Shown one piece after another: positions 30,016 to 38,879 of a stretch of DNA of 64,000 nt. This DNA is from CAVVIO01 sp963748095 (GTDB lineage: Bacteria; Bacteroidota; Bacteroidia; Bacteroidales; UBA10428). Position numbers and translations under genes: made by a program. The notes beneath the pieces are model-generated. The model saw nothing but the letters and a program-made list of their open reading frames with translations, did not search any database and was not told the origin of the DNA. The DNA lies in contig CAVVIO010000102.1 of assembly GCA_963748095.1 (NCBI GenBank), forward strand, positions 62,001-126,000. The letters run 5' to 3'. Each line of letters begins with the position of its first letter. Within the stretch, counting starts at the first letter, position 1.

Positions 30016-30053
30016 AAAAAGGGAAACAGAATTATTACTGTTTCCCCTTTTTA
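30016..30053 (+). terminator. Rho-independent terminator after susD
   Basis: AAAAAGGGAAACAG pairs with CTGTTTCCCCTTTTT around AATTATTA, ending in a T-tract, with one bulged C. It begins four bases after the susD stop. Confidence 0.8.
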
Positions 30054-30100
30054 TTATTTAAATAACTATTAATTTTAAGTTTAACCAAAAAGAAATCATT

Positions 30101-31408
30101 ATGAAAAGAAAATTTTACTCATTATTAATTGCTTTATGTGTTTTGGGTTTTGGAAATATATATGCCCAGGATACGTTACATGTAGGTGAAAATCTGAACC
30201 AGATGATGATAGATGCTCCGGATGGAGATACTATTATTGTAAAACAAGGCGTTCATAACGCCCAGCGTGCTGCACTTCTAATACAAGATAAAAGCCTGAC
30301 ATTAATGGGAGAAGAAGGAGATACCAAACCTGTAGTCTATATTAAACAAATTGATTTGGACGGTACTGTTGGTACTGTAAATATTGAAGGTATTGAGTTT
30401 TCCGGAATGACCTATGATTCCATTAATAGTGTGGAAGATACAGTTATATATCCGGATAATTATTTTGTGAATTTTACAAGTTCGATGGTTTCTTGTGCAA
30501 AATTAAATGTGGAAAACTGTGTTATCAGGAATATCGCACGTGCTGTTATACGTGGTGACAGGGCAGCTTATACGGTTGATAGTATGAATTTTAATAATGA
30601 TATTATTTATGACCACCGGGGTGCCGGTAATTACGGACTATTCAGGTTCAAAGATAAAATTGTTTTTAAAAGCTTTAAGTTGACAAATTCAACAGCATAT
30701 AATTTCATGAATAGTATTGTAAACTGCGAAAAGCAGACTGATGAGACTCAGGCATCGAATGTACTTGTAGAAAACTGTACTTTTTATGGTATGAGTATAA
30801 ATAAAGCTTCCGGGATAGATTTATTTAATTTTAAGGCGATTACCAATACAACTTCAAAAGTAACTATTCTGAATAGCATATTTGGAAAAACCATGAAAGA
30901 CGATCCGTCTTATGTATCAGGTGGTTTTTATTTCCTCGATGGAAAGCGTGAATTGTCGTATAGCTTAATGGCCCCCGACTTTGTAGTTGATACATTTACC
31001 TATGACGAGGTAACCTGGGATCAAAACCTTTATAATGATGTAGCTGATCCATTATTCGAAGATCCGGAAAACGGAAATTTCAATCTGATGACAGGATCTC
31101 CGGCAAGGAACATGAGCTCTGAAGGAAGACCCATTGGTGATCCAAGATGGGCCGTGGCCTATTCGGCTGTCAAACCTATTTACGATCTGAATGCAATGAA
31201 GGTATATCCTAATCCTGCAAGTACTAATCTTAATATTGAACTAAAAAACCCCGCAAATATTACAATTTATAATGTTTTAGGGGTTAGCGTATATAAGGCA
31301 AAGGTTAATAAAACCATTAATACCATTAATGTATCCGGTTATGCTCCGGGTTTATATTTCATTCGTTTGAATGATGAACCAGGAGTAAGGAAAGTTATCA
31401 TCAGATAA
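30101..31408 (+). CDS. Secreted beta-helix protein of the DUF4957/DUF5123 type with T9SS sorting domain
   Basis: 435 residues. Signal peptide MKRKFYSLLIALCVLGFGNIYAQ, then a right-handed parallel beta-helix with repeated short strands (VNIEGIEFSGM, LNVENCVIRNIARAV, VLVENCTFYGM, VTILNSIFGKT) and a closing block DPLFEDPENGNFNLMTGSPA, as in the DUF4957/DUF5123 lyase-like proteins often found beside susCD in pectin loci. A type A sorting domain ends it (MKVYPNPASTNLNIELK), so it is exported by T9SS. No lyase catalytic residues can be assigned, so it may bind or cut galacturonan. It has its own terminators on both sides, which suggests separate transcription. Confidence 0.75.
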   Translation: MKRKFYSLLIALCVLGFGNIYAQDTLHVGENLNQMMIDAPDGDTIIVKQGVHNAQRAALLIQDKSLTLMGEEGDTKPVVYIKQIDLDGTVGTVNIEGIEFSGMTYDSINSVEDTVIYPDNYFVNFTSSMVSCAKLNVENCVIRNIARAVIRGDRAAYTVDSMNFNNDIIYDHRGAGNYGLFRFKDKIVFKSFKLTNSTAYNFMNSIVNCEKQTDETQASNVLVENCTFYGMSINKASGIDLFNFKAITNTTSKVTILNSIFGKTMKDDPSYVSGGFYFLDGKRELSYSLMAPDFVVDTFTYDEVTWDQNLYNDVADPLFEDPENGNFNLMTGSPARNMSSEGRPIGDPRWAVAYSAVKPIYDLNAMKVYPNPASTNLNIELKNPANITIYNVLGVSVYKAKVNKTINTINVSGYAPGLYFIRLNDEPGVRKVIIR

Positions 31409-31442
31409 TATACATATTAAATAGCCTGGCCTATGATTTTAG

Positions 31443-31485
31443 AGCAACTCCGTTTATAATCGATTAAATGAACGGAGTTGCTTTT
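31443..31485 (+). terminator. Rho-independent terminator after the beta-helix gene
   Basis: AGCAACTCCGTT pairs exactly with AACGGAGTTGCT around a 16-base loop and runs into TTTT. It separates the beta-helix gene from GH28. Confidence 0.75.
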
Positions 31486-31604
31486 CAAAAATAATTTACT
31501 TTCCGAATAAATTTTGAATTTTTAATCTTCTGAGAGCGGGGAGTAGATGTATATTGCTCATGCTCTGATTATTTTGTTTTTATAATTCTATAATAAAACA
31601 TTGA

Positions 31605-33023
31605 ATGATACAAGGTATCCTGTTGTTCTTAACTGCGTTTATATACTTTATAAATATTCCTCATACAAATACAGTAACAGAGAAAAATATAACTGAAAAA
31701 TGGCAAAAGGCTGATTCTATCCTTAATAAAATAAAAAAGCCGGTTTTTCCCGATAACACTTACAATATTATTGATTTCGGAGCAGTTGGAGATGGCCTCA
31801 CACTGAACACAACCCCGATTAACAATGCCATTAAAAAAGCTAATAATGAAGGAGGCGGGACAGTTATAATACCTAAAGGAGTTTTTCTCTCAGGGGCAAT
31901 TCATCTTTTAAGTAATGTAAATCTTCGTATTGAGCAAAATGCCATACTGAAGTTTTCAACAAACCCTGAAGATTACCTTCCTGTTGTAATAAGCCGTTGG
32001 GAAGGTATTGACTGTTATAACTACTCACCACTGATTTATGCATATAATCAGAAAAATATTGCAGTTACCGGAAATGGAAAATTAGACGGACAGGCAGATA
32101 ATTTGCACTGGTGGCCCTGGAAAGGACGCAGCGAATATGGATGGCAGCCGGGAATGCCCAGCCAGTTAGACTCAATTGGCAGGCCTCTTTTAAAGAAATT
32201 TGATGACAATAAAGTTCCGGTTGATAAGCGGAAAATGGGCAGGAATCATTATTTACGCCCTCCGTTTATTCAATTTTACAAGTGCGAAAATATCTTGCTG
32301 CAGGACGTTACTATTGAAAATTCTCCGTTTTGGGTTATTCATCCACTGTTATCCGAAAATGTAACGATCAGGGGTGTTCATGTAAATAGTTCAGGCCCGA
32401 ACAATGATGGTTGTGATCCGGAATCATGTAAAAATGTTCTGATTGAAAACTGCTTTTTCAATACAGGCGACGATTGCATAGCGCTTAAATCAGGCAGAAA
32501 TTTCGATGGAAGGAAATGGAATATTCCGGTTGAAAATGTGATCGTTCGTAATTGCAATATGCAAAACGGACATGGGGGAATTGTTGTAGGTAGCGAAATT
32601 TCTGGAGGTTGCAAAAATATTTTTGTCGAAGATTGTGTAATGAGCAGTCCCGATCTTGACCGGGCCATACGGATTAAAACGAACAGTCACCGTGGAGGTG
32701 TTATCGAAGATTTTTTTGTAAGAAATATTAAGGTTGGTGAAGTGAATGAAGCTGTGATTAAAATCAATTGTAAATACGAACCTGTTGATGGTAAAGGGAA
32801 CTTTCCACCTGTTGTAAAAAATATTTATATTTCAGGCATTACTTCTCAAAAATCTCGTTATTCCTTTTATTTACTCGGACTGGAAGATTTAAACTGTATT
32901 AATGATATTTATATTTCTGATTCTGACTTTTCAGGAGTAAGCAAAGCCTACTATATAAAAGATGCAGAAAATGTTCATATAAATGATGTGAAGATTAATG
33001 GTGCCTATTTAAAGATTGAATAA
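31605..33023 (+). CDS. Polygalacturonase, glycoside hydrolase family 28
   Basis: 472 residues. A short hydrophobic N-terminus (ILLFLTAFIYFINI) is a signal peptide or anchor. The beta-helix carries all four GH28 signatures in order: NNDGCDPES (catalytic Asp), GDDCIALKSG (the Asp pair), NGHGGIVVGSE (His) and the RIKTNSHRGG block that binds the substrate carboxylate. The N-terminal YNIIDFGAVGDG is the usual first coil. It hydrolyses alpha-1,4-galacturonan, probably oligomers in the periplasm. It closes the pectin locus. Its stop is two bases from the stop of the convergent rubredoxin gene. Confidence 0.94.
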   Translation: MIQGILLFLTAFIYFINIPHTNTVTEKNITEKWQKADSILNKIKKPVFPDNTYNIIDFGAVGDGLTLNTTPINNAIKKANNEGGGTVIIPKGVFLSGAIHLLSNVNLRIEQNAILKFSTNPEDYLPVVISRWEGIDCYNYSPLIYAYNQKNIAVTGNGKLDGQADNLHWWPWKGRSEYGWQPGMPSQLDSIGRPLLKKFDDNKVPVDKRKMGRNHYLRPPFIQFYKCENILLQDVTIENSPFWVIHPLLSENVTIRGVHVNSSGPNNDGCDPESCKNVLIENCFFNTGDDCIALKSGRNFDGRKWNIPVENVIVRNCNMQNGHGGIVVGSEISGGCKNIFVEDCVMSSPDLDRAIRIKTNSHRGGVIEDFFVRNIKVGEVNEAVIKINCKYEPVDGKGNFPPVVKNIYISGITSQKSRYSFYLLGLEDLNCINDIYISDSDFSGVSKAYYIKDAENVHINDVKINGAYLKIE

Positions 33024-33025
33024 TT

Positions 33026-33742
33026 TCATTTCAACTTAAAAAAATCATTTTTAGGTGTTTCACAAACCGGACATTTCCAGTCATCAGGCAGATCTTCAAA
33101 AGCAGTGCCTGAAATTATTCCTGAGGTAGCGTCGCCTTTTTCCGGTTCATAAATATATCCGCAAACCGGACATTTGTACCGGGGTAATGACTTCACATCT
33201 TTTTTCTTTTGTTCTTTAATGGTGTCCAGCGTTTTCTTATCGATGAAGGTAGGAGCATTCTTCGGCGCTATGCCTTTTTTCACATCGCGGTAGTATTCAT
33301 ATGTCAGTGGTGTCTTTTCGTTCAAAATATCGGCTTCAATAACATCACCTATAAATAACAGGTGCGTACCGGTATCAACCGTCTGATTTACTCTACATTC
33401 GATATAAGACACAGCATTTTCCGTAACAACAGGAGCGCCTGTCTTACCGGTATAATATTCAACTCCATTTAGTTTATCGAACTTACTGCCGGTCTTGTAT
33501 CCAAAGTGCCCGATAAATTTTGAGGAAGCATCTTGTGCCAGTACTGAAATGACAAACACCCCGGTTTCATTAATGATGCCTGCGGTGTGATTATCTTTGT
33601 TACAACACACTGCAAACTGTGGTGGTGTAGCTGTTACCTGGAAAACAGAATTGGCGATAAATCCGTTGTGAGAAGTTTTATTTCCTGAAGTTACAATATA
33701 CAGGCCATAACTAACACTAAAAAAGGAGGCTGCATTAATCAT
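33026..33742 (-). CDS. Flavin reductase-like domain fused to rubredoxin (high-molecular-weight rubredoxin)
   Basis: 238 residues. Residues 1-150 are an FMN-binding split-barrel flavin reductase domain (SGNKTSHNGFIANSVFQVT, with the N-terminal YGLYIVTS). Residues 185-238 are a rubredoxin with both knuckles, CPVCGYIYEPEKGD and CPVCETPKNDF, giving a Cys4 iron site. Such fusions accept electrons from NAD(P)H and pass them to flavodiiron proteins or rubrerythrin for O2 or NO detoxification. This is consistent with an anaerobe or microaerobe. No partner enzyme is adjacent. It is transcribed alone, convergent with GH28. Confidence 0.9.
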   Translation of the reverse strand: MINAASFFSVSYGLYIVTSGNKTSHNGFIANSVFQVTATPPQFAVCCNKDNHTAGIINETGVFVISVLAQDASSKFIGHFGYKTGSKFDKLNGVEYYTGKTGAPVVTENAVSYIECRVNQTVDTGTHLLFIGDVIEADILNEKTPLTYEYYRDVKKGIAPKNAPTFIDKKTLDTIKEQKKKDVKSLPRYKCPVCGYIYEPEKGDATSGIISGTAFEDLPDDWKCPVCETPKNDFFKLK

Positions 33743-33891
33743 AGATGGATGATGTGTTTAGAAAAAGTTAAGTGAAAAGTCGGAAAATAATTTTAAAAGG
33801 TAATAATTATTACCCGATAAAAAAAGTAAGATCCTTTTTCAGTGAAATCTACAGGTATTATAATTATATAAAGATTATAACTGGTATCTTA

Positions 33892-35049
33892 TTAAATACG
33901 AAGCACCTGTTTACACAGCTTTATTTCTTCATTGGTACCGGTTTGTTTACTTGCTACGTCCGATAATTTTACTGTAGGATAATATTCATCGTCTGGATTC
34001 GATTTGGCGTGGGTTAATTTAATAACAATATTCAGTGGTTCCACTCCAACATCATTCGTAATAAAAGTTCCTATGCCATACACATCGTGAATCTTTCCGT
34101 TTACATATTCTCTTATGGCTTTAATTTTTTCGACATTAAGGGCATCGCTGTATACAATGGTTTTAGAACGGGGATCTATTCTTTTTTGTTTGTAAAAATC
34201 GATCAACTTGTCGGTAAAGTCGATAGGATCGCCACTGTCCCACCTGACACCATCGAAGATTTTTGCATATTGGGTACTGAATGAATTCAGAAAATTCTGC
34301 GTGGTAAATGTATCGGTAAGTGCTATGCCCAGATCACCATGGTACACATTGGTCCACGCTTTCAGTGATTCGGTATTCGCCTGTTTATATCCGAAATGTA
34401 CAGCATGGTACATAAACCATTCATGCGGGTGCGTACCGATAGGAGACAACTGATGTTTCATCGCCAGAAATACATTGCTGCTACCTTTCAGGAATCCACC
34501 CGAATGTGCTTTTAATTCTTTTAAAACCCGGTCGTGTACATCAAAAGAAAAGCGCCTGCGGGTTCCGAACTCAGAATATTCGGCTTTCAGATCTAAAAAC
34601 CCTTTAGCCTTTTCCCTGGCCCTTTCTTCCACTTCTGCAGGTTGCTGCCCGGTCATTTTATAATAAAGTTCAGATATAATAGCCAGTAATGGCACTTCCC
34701 ACAAAACAGCCCTGTACCATAAACCTTCAATTTCTACATCCAGTTTTTTACCTTTCTGTAAAATCCGTACTTCCCATGGATTATACTGGTATCCTTTCAG
34801 TAAGTCGATAAAAACCGGATCGAGGTAATAACCACGACTTCTCATAAAACTTTCTTCGCTTACGGTAAGCCTTAGTTCTGACATCTCGTCCACTTCTTTC
34901 CTCAATGCATCGGCAAATCCCTCCGGAAATTCGGTATTATTCCGGTCAATAAATTTGTATTTCACCATTGCATTCGGATAAAGCTTCTGAATGGCGTTCA
35001 TGGTTGTGAATTTGTACAGGTCGTTGTCGGTAAAACTTTGAATGATCAT
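33892..35049 (-). CDS. pncB: Nicotinate phosphoribosyltransferase
   Basis: 385 residues, the usual bacterial size. The N-terminal FTDNDLYKFTTMNAIQKLYP and the core blocks EFGTRRRFSF, SSNVFLAMKHQLSPIGTHPHEWF (with the phosphorylatable-type His), KIFDGVRWDSGDPIDFTDKLI and FGIGTFITND-type GIGTFITNDVG are diagnostic. It makes nicotinate mononucleotide from nicotinate and PRPP, using ATP, in the Preiss-Handler salvage of NAD. It follows the nicotinamidase gene by two bases, and the pair lies downstream of a Nudix regulator, so the three genes form one NAD-salvage operon. Confidence 0.95.
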   Translation of the reverse strand: MIIQSFTDNDLYKFTTMNAIQKLYPNAMVKYKFIDRNNTEFPEGFADALRKEVDEMSELRLTVSEESFMRSRGYYLDPVFIDLLKGYQYNPWEVRILQKGKKLDVEIEGLWYRAVLWEVPLLAIISELYYKMTGQQPAEVEERAREKAKGFLDLKAEYSEFGTRRRFSFDVHDRVLKELKAHSGGFLKGSSNVFLAMKHQLSPIGTHPHEWFMYHAVHFGYKQANTESLKAWTNVYHGDLGIALTDTFTTQNFLNSFSTQYAKIFDGVRWDSGDPIDFTDKLIDFYKQKRIDPRSKTIVYSDALNVEKIKAIREYVNGKIHDVYGIGTFITNDVGVEPLNIVIKLTHAKSNPDDEYYPTVKLSDVASKQTGTNEEIKLCKQVLRI

Positions 35050-35051
35050 AA

Positions 35052-35843
35052 TCAGTTTAAATTTAGTTCGGTACTATTCACCCGGGTTGCTCCCTGATCA
35101 AATGCCTGTTTGTAAATTGCATCGGCCACATGTTCGAAACCGGTGACATTCGACATACAATCTTCAAGAATAATAAGCTTACTACCAACATCATTCAGTT
35201 CGAGCATTTGTTTTATCGTGTTGGCAACACAATGACTTTTAGCTTCCCCGGCTATGATTATATTGTTGTATTCCCTGAAAGTTGCTACGAGTTTTTCATT
35301 TATACCAGTTTCAGGCGCTCCGGGAATCGGGATATTGGCACGTAAAGCCCCGAAATGTTCTGTGAGCGGATGGGTGCCTTTGACAATAACTTCAAAATAA
35401 TTGCCCCTGCGCGCCCAGTTTGTGACCGCCTGCATCACTTTACCGGTTATTGCAGCGCCATCACTTCCCATGATACAGTGTTCGGGCCATATAGTATGGG
35501 TAAATTCACCTTTTGTATCCAGATTATTTATATAGGTTTTTACTTCTTCTGTATTACTAATAGGAAGCCATCTTTCAGATAGCATATCTTCCGGCTTTAT
35601 CGTGGTAAATGGTTCAGGATGCGATCCGTTTTTATCTGTCCAGAAGTTGGGGTGCGAAATATCGATAACCTGATGATTGTCTTGTGTAAGAATTATATGA
35701 TCGATCATCTGATAATTTTTGTCAATGAAATTTTTCACACGCTGGATATCATTTTCAGCTCCGGGAACAAACAACGCTCCATCGGGAAGACAAAAATCAT
35801 TCTGCATATCAATGATGATCAGTAGGTTTTTTTTACGTTTCAT
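35052..35843 (-). CDS. pncA: Nicotinamidase (isochorismatase-family cysteine hydrolase)
   Basis: 263 residues. The catalytic triad is visible as the Asp of IDMQNDF, the Lys of VIVKGTHP and the Cys of AKSHCVANT. The metal-binding block DNHQVIDISHPNFW has the spaced Asp and His residues. It is longer than the usual 180-220 residues because of an insert around 75-110. It converts nicotinamide to nicotinate, the substrate of the next gene. The assignment to nicotinamide, rather than another amide of this superfamily, rests on the adjacent pncB, two bases downstream. Confidence 0.85.
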   Translation of the reverse strand: MKRKKNLLIIIDMQNDFCLPDGALFVPGAENDIQRVKNFIDKNYQMIDHIILTQDNHQVIDISHPNFWTDKNGSHPEPFTTIKPEDMLSERWLPISNTEEVKTYINNLDTKGEFTHTIWPEHCIMGSDGAAITGKVMQAVTNWARRGNYFEVIVKGTHPLTEHFGALRANIPIPGAPETGINEKLVATFREYNNIIIAGEAKSHCVANTIKQMLELNDVGSKLIILEDCMSNVTGFEHVADAIYKQAFDQGATRVNSTELNLN

Positions 35844-35855
35844 AATTACTGATTT

Positions 35856-36554
35856 TTAAATTCTGAAGTTAAATCCCTCTTTACTGAGTTCCATGTATTT
35901 TTCACGGTCAAATTGAAAGTACCTGGCCGGTTTGTGCGGAACATTCGGTTGTTTGTTTTCCATTGGGATCAGTAATCCGGTATTCAACATTTTCTTTTTG
36001 AAGTTTCTCCTGTCGAGTTGTGTATCAAGGATAACTTCGTATAAACGCTGTAATTCAGGAAATGTAAACTGTTCATTTAGCAATTCGAAACCTACCGGCT
36101 GATATCGGATTTTATTTTTCAACCGACTATAAGCAATTCCGAAAATTTTTTCATGGTCGAAGGCAAGTGCGGGTAGTTGATGGACCGGGAACCAATGTGT
36201 TGATTTAGCATCGTCGCCTGCAACCGGATTGTACAAATAAGACCGAATGAGCGCATAGTAAGTAACTGAAATAACCCGGCCCCTGGGATCACGATCTGTG
36301 TCGCTGAAGGTATAAAGTTGTTCAATATAAACTTCTTTTAAACCTGTTTCTTCATAAAGCTCCCTTTTTGCTCCTGTTTCGGTATCTTCATCCATATTGA
36401 CGAAACCTCCCGGAAAAGCCCAGGAACCTTTAAATGGTTCATTTTTTCTTTCTATTAAAAGTACATTCAGCGTGTTCCCGTCAAAACCAAAAATGATGCA
36501 ATCGGTTGTAAGTGCAGGCCTGGGGTAATCATAGCAGTATTTTTTTTGATTCAT
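35856..36554 (-). CDS. Nudix-domain transcriptional regulator, NrtR-like
   Basis: 232 residues. An N-terminal Nudix domain carries a complete Nudix box at about 50-72 (GFVNMDEDTETGAKRELYEE then TGL), so catalysis is possible. The C-terminal 80 residues (FTFPELQRLYEVILDTQLDR, then RRNFKKKML) form the winged-helix domain seen in NrtR, the regulator of NAD genes that senses ADP-ribose, and in related sugar regulators of Bacteroidota such as AraR. It is the first gene of a unit with nicotinamidase and pncB, 12 bases apart, which favours NrtR-type control of NAD salvage. It has an unusually good Shine-Dalgarno, GGAGG, 8 bases before the ATG. Confidence 0.85.
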   Translation of the reverse strand: MNQKKYCYDYPRPALTTDCIIFGFDGNTLNVLLIERKNEPFKGSWAFPGGFVNMDEDTETGAKRELYEETGLKEVYIEQLYTFSDTDRDPRGRVISVTYYALIRSYLYNPVAGDDAKSTHWFPVHQLPALAFDHEKIFGIAYSRLKNKIRYQPVGFELLNEQFTFPELQRLYEVILDTQLDRRNFKKKMLNTGLLIPMENKQPNVPHKPARYFQFDREKYMELSKEGFNFRI

Positions 36555-36633
36555 ATTTATTCCTCCGGGATAAATAACACATTAAATTAATAAATGATCA
36601 CGGAATAAGATAATAATTGGTGTTAAAAATACA

Positions 36634-36664
36634 CAAAGATAAAATTGGGAAGTTGTGCAGACAA
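36634..36664 (-). promoter_or_regulatory. Promoter of the NAD-salvage operon
   Basis: On the minus strand TTG (36664-36662) lies 20 bases before TATCTTTG (36641-36634), a good fit to the Bacteroidetes TTTG-N19-TAnnTTTG promoter. It would give a leader of about 70 bases ending in a GGAGG site. Confidence 0.5.
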
Positions 36665-36669
36665 TTTTT

Positions 36670-38727
36670 TTACGCTTTGATCACAGTATTCCTGATAAAG
36701 CTGAAAATACCCGGTTTTATCAGCGGTTGTCCGGGATATACAAGTACGAAGTTATATTTGGCATACATTCGCATAATCCGGCGGGTATAGTCTTCTACTG
36801 GGCGGGCATATGAAACAGAATGTTTTCTGGGTCGTACCAGGATTATCATGTCATGTTTATGAAATCTTTCCGATAAGTCTGATAATTCCTGTTTCCCAAA
36901 ACCAATTTCCTGGAATTTGGCATGTATCTGGGGTTTTCTTGCTTCCATTTCCATTCTGATTTTTTCCAGGGTAATTTTATCACCCAGAAAGATCACTTCT
37001 TTCCCTGTGTTCTTTGCAATATTTTTAAAAGTATATGCTAATTCAGGATATCCCTGTTCATTATCAAGGTGAGGGGGAAGGTGAATATATATTTTATTGA
37101 TAAATTCAACAGGTTCAGAAATTTTTGTTACAAAAATTGTCTTTTCAGTCTTTTTCAGGAGCTTATCCAGTATCGATCCGAAAAGCAGGTTCATGGGATT
37201 GAGTTTGTCATTCCATCCAATAACAACTTTGGTAATGGAAAATTCTTTTATAGCTCTTGCTATGCCGTCGATTACATTCAAATCGACTCGGGTAATAATA
37301 TGCACTGAATTATCTGTTGATGAAGCGTGCATAGCTGCTTTTTCCAGTTCTTTCCGGTGAAGGGCTATTTTTTCGTGGGTTTTGTCATCATCGGGCATTA
37401 CGGTAATTGGGTATAAGGGTTCCTTTGAAGCCGGATCTTTAATTAAAATACTGAAATTCAAAAGGTTTTTTATCGTTTCGGGATTACTTACTGGTACCAG
37501 AATGCGTTCCTTGAATTGCGATTCTTCTTTTGGTGAACGCTCTTCATGAAGGGCAATATTTTTACCTGCATGCTGGGTAACAAACGAACTAAATAAACAG
37601 GTAATTAGAATTAGAATAACCGTATCATTCAGAATCAGTTCATTGATGATTCCCAGGTTAAACCCTATTAGCATTATAGCAATAGCTGAAGCTGCACGCG
37701 AAGCGCTCAGGCCGAAGATAAGATTGCGTTCGTGTCCGGTCATTTTAAAAGAAATCTGGGTGAAAAATGCAGCAAGATATTTCCCGGATAATGCCAGTGC
37801 CGTTAATACTAAAAGGATGAGAATAGTCTGGGGATTTTTTACAAGTACCTGCAAATCGACCAGCATGCCCACACTGATCAGGAAAAAAGGAATGAAAAGT
37901 GCATTACCGATAAAAACGATTCTGTTCATTAATGGAGAGGTTTTGATAATTAACCGGTTTAATGCCAGTCCGGCGAAGAATGCCCCTATTAGTGGTTCAA
38001 TATGTAATAGCTCGGCCAGGGTGGCTGCCGAAAATACGGCTGTAAGCACAAATACATAATGAACAATATTTTCGCCCTGCTGGTATTTAAAAAACCATCG
38101 GGTTATTCGTGGAAGAAGCCCGATAATCACTCCGAAAAACAGCAGAAAAGAACCTGCTTCTGTTAACCAGAAACGCAAATTAAGTTCTCCCTGAACTGCA
38201 TTGGATATAATTCCCAGTAATACAAGTACGACTGTGTCGGCAATAATAGTGCCTCCTATTATAATGGTCACCAGACTGCGGTCAAGGATTCCCAAACGTC
38301 CCAGGATAGGGTATGAAACAAGCGTATGAGAGGCCAGCATAATAGAAATAAACAGGGAGCCGGTAATATTATAGTCTAATATTTTATAGAAAACAACCAT
38401 CCCGAGCACAAACGGAAATATAAATGTAAGCATTCCGAAAATGAGACTCTTTTTATTGTTTTTTTTGAAATCCGTCAGGTCGATTTCGAGTCCCGCCAGG
38501 AACATGAGGTAAAGTAATCCCACCGAACTGAATACCGACAATCCGATTTCTTTTGGTAAAATGTTCAAACCGTAGGGACCTACAATAACTCCTGCCATAA
38601 TAAGTCCGAAAATGTCTGGTATTCCAATCTTATTCAGAATGGCAGGGGCCAGCAGCACGATAAATAATACCAGTGTAAAGATCAGAATGGGATCGTGCAG
38701 AGGCAGCGTTATTTTCAGCAGGGTCAT
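36670..38727 (-). CDS. CPA2-family cation/proton antiporter with C-terminal universal-stress-like domain
   Basis: 685 residues. The first 390 form about 12-13 transmembrane helices of the Kef/NapA type (IFGLIMAGVIVGPYGLNIL, LYLMFLAGLEIDL, and the ion-binding helix region IIGGTIIADTVVLVLLG). From about 400 on it is soluble, with a USP-like alpha/beta fold (ERILVPVSNP, KVVIGWNDKLNPMNLLFGSI). It exchanges Na+ or K+ for H+ across the inner membrane. The C-terminal domain probably senses a nucleotide or stress signal. It stands as its own unit between the NAD operon and trehalose gene. Which cation is moved is unknown. Confidence 0.9.
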   Translation of the reverse strand: MTLLKITLPLHDPILIFTLVLFIVLLAPAILNKIGIPDIFGLIMAGVIVGPYGLNILPKEIGLSVFSSVGLLYLMFLAGLEIDLTDFKKNNKKSLIFGMLTFIFPFVLGMVVFYKILDYNITGSLFISIMLASHTLVSYPILGRLGILDRSLVTIIIGGTIIADTVVLVLLGIISNAVQGELNLRFWLTEAGSFLLFFGVIIGLLPRITRWFFKYQQGENIVHYVFVLTAVFSAATLAELLHIEPLIGAFFAGLALNRLIIKTSPLMNRIVFIGNALFIPFFLISVGMLVDLQVLVKNPQTILILLVLTALALSGKYLAAFFTQISFKMTGHERNLIFGLSASRAASAIAIMLIGFNLGIINELILNDTVILILITCLFSSFVTQHAGKNIALHEERSPKEESQFKERILVPVSNPETIKNLLNFSILIKDPASKEPLYPITVMPDDDKTHEKIALHRKELEKAAMHASSTDNSVHIITRVDLNVIDGIARAIKEFSITKVVIGWNDKLNPMNLLFGSILDKLLKKTEKTIFVTKISEPVEFINKIYIHLPPHLDNEQGYPELAYTFKNIAKNTGKEVIFLGDKITLEKIRMEMEARKPQIHAKFQEIGFGKQELSDLSERFHKHDMIILVRPRKHSVSYARPVEDYTRRIMRMYAKYNFVLVYPGQPLIKPGIFSFIRNTVIKA

Positions 38728-38866
38728 GGCGTTGTATTGTCAGGTTGTCAGGATTTACCAATCTTTATTTTTATATAATCCTTATCAGAAATAACTGTTT
38801 TCTGGTAATTTTTTTCCATTCACAATGAAAAAGCTCCCGATTATGTTTTTTAATGGTTGCTGATTA

Positions 38867-38874
38867 CAAAAATA
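38867..38874 (-). promoter_or_regulatory. Possible -7 promoter element for the antiporter gene
   Basis: TATTTTTG on the minus strand fits TAnnTTTG. It lies about 140 bases before the antiporter ATG and just downstream of the end of the trehalose gene. The upstream box is weak. Confidence 0.3.
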
Positions 38875-38879
38875 ATGAA

